Part shown: positions 63,051-64,000 of the stretch, in pieces
Layout: every line of letters starts with the position of its first letter
Position numbering within the stretch: the stretch's first letter is position 1
Source: Strongylocentrotus droebachiensis
Lineage: Eukaryota > Echinodermata > Echinoidea > Camarodonta > Strongylocentrotidae
Reading direction: 5' to 3'
Assembly (NCBI GenBank): GCA_035222895.1
Contig: JAVYIG010007922.1
Span: 1 to 64,000 of the forward strand
DNA: 64,000 bases
Made by a program: the position numbers and the translations under genes
Notes under the pieces: model-generated
Database searches by the model: none
The model's input: only the letters and a program-made list of their open reading frames with translations
What the model was told of the DNA's origin: nothing

Positions 63051-64000
63051 CATAGCATCAAATCATAGAGGTAAAATGTTCAGTATCATTAACTTGAAAG
63101 TAAAGGCTACTCTCTCTTTTTAAAGTGTTTATGATCCTCGGTCACGCAAATTACGGGATCCATTTTTTTTTTTCTTTTGTGCAGGCATGATAAATGCTGT
63201 TAATGCAAACAATTTGTTCAAAACTTGACGTTTAGTGTTTGAGATTTCTAGTGTTAAAGCAGTTTATCACCAGGATATTTTTTTTTCTCCTTTGTTTTCC
63301 TAACCTGGTCTTATAAAAGGTCTCAATTTAGTCCTTATGATGCTGAGACTGTACAAATGAATTTTGCAGCAACAGAGGAATGTTTCCCTCTACTTTTCAC
63401 TATTCACTGCATTGTTTATATATGTCACTTTCAGTGTACCATATTAACAGTTCAACAGGGTATATTTTGCCTTTATATAAACTACACCAAGAGAGTCGAT
63501 AGGCCTACTCTTGCATATTTAACTTATTCACATATAAAAAGTATTATCAATGCTATAAAAAAAAAGAAGAAGAAATAATAATAACAAATAAATAAAAATA
63601 CAAATTCTGTTGTGGTAAAGTGTCACCGAATGATGTGAATGTAAACTGAAATTTTTTAAAAGGAAATAAATAATAAATAAAGATAAAATAACAATAATAA
63701 GTGAAAAGGGAAAATAAATATGTCAATGGATGTTAACTTATTGCCAAATCGCATTGACATTGTGATGCAAGTTCATAAAGTGCGTGAATAGCGTTGTGTT
63801 TCCTTTATCTATCCTCATTTAAGTGGCATTCGTATGTGTGTCATAATAAGTAAATAAATACAATCTCGTAATAATAACTAAAAAACCTAAATTATTCTGA
63901 CAAAAAAAGAAAAAGGAAAAGAAGTTAACTGAGTAAAGACAAGTTTTTGCAGACTGCACATGGACTCCTTAACTGAAAAAAATTTAAATAAATGTAACCT
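63051..64000 (+). other. 3' region of the ORF1-only element and AT-rich flank
   Basis: No open frame longer than 73 codons. An A-rich end (ataaaaaaaaagaagaagaa) at 63555-63575 and several aataaa signals suggest the element may end near 63580. After this the sequence is AT-rich with repeated ataaataaa. The window end cuts whatever follows. Confidence 0.5.

Overview
This is animal nuclear DNA. Genes are split by many GT-AG introns, intergenic space is AT-rich, and the window is full of MITEs, foldback elements, satellites and retroelement pieces. The immune gene (an NLR with an N-terminal Death domain) and several repeat ends (for example GGGCCCCGTCTTA) point to an invertebrate deuterostome, most likely an echinoderm and probably a sea urchin. 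That assignment is inference; I could not search databases.

Layout. 1-6.8 kb: no gene; minisatellite, a polypyrimidine tract, a LINE 3' end, and a 1.7 kb foldback element ending about 245 bp before the first gene. 6.8-18.5 kb, plus strand: a complete 12-exon OXSM gene (mitochondrial 3-oxoacyl-ACP synthase, 457 residues) with MITEs, hairpins and decayed copies of its exon 2 in the introns. 18.5-24.9 kb: intergenic repeats. 24.9-49.1 kb, minus strand: a 13-exon NLR gene of predicted 1276 residues. 49.3-54.0 kb: a rolling-circle (Helitron-like) insertion with internal head-to-tail copies. 54.0-60 kb: three tandem copies of the NLR's own 5' end. 60.3-61.5 kb: remnant of a Penelope-like retroelement. 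61.5-61.8 kb: a hairpin element carrying a tRNA-like sequence. 61.9-64 kb: an L1-type element with an intact ORF1 and no ORF2.

The main discovery candidate is the NLR. Reading in-phase exons on the minus strand gives Death domain - NACHT ATPase - LRRs - ZU5 - UPA - Death domain. ZU5-UPA is the autoproteolytic module of PIDD1 and the FIIND of vertebrate NLRP1/CARD8, and the sequence has a His-Phe-Ser tripeptide followed by aromatic residues at the ZU5/UPA border, where those proteins cut themselves. The gene therefore looks like an invertebrate sensor with NLRP1-like layout and a PIDD-like C-terminal half. Upstream, tandem duplication has produced three more Death exons, each paired with a truncated NACHT exon that opens into an acidic and then hydrophobic tail. 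These could be alternative first exons of the NLR or small Death-domain-only decoys. The Death exons are 290 nt with unequal phases, so including two of them in one transcript creates an early stop.

Limits: exon models come from splice signals, phase and protein similarity read by eye. Promoters and UTRs are not resolved, and expression is unknown.
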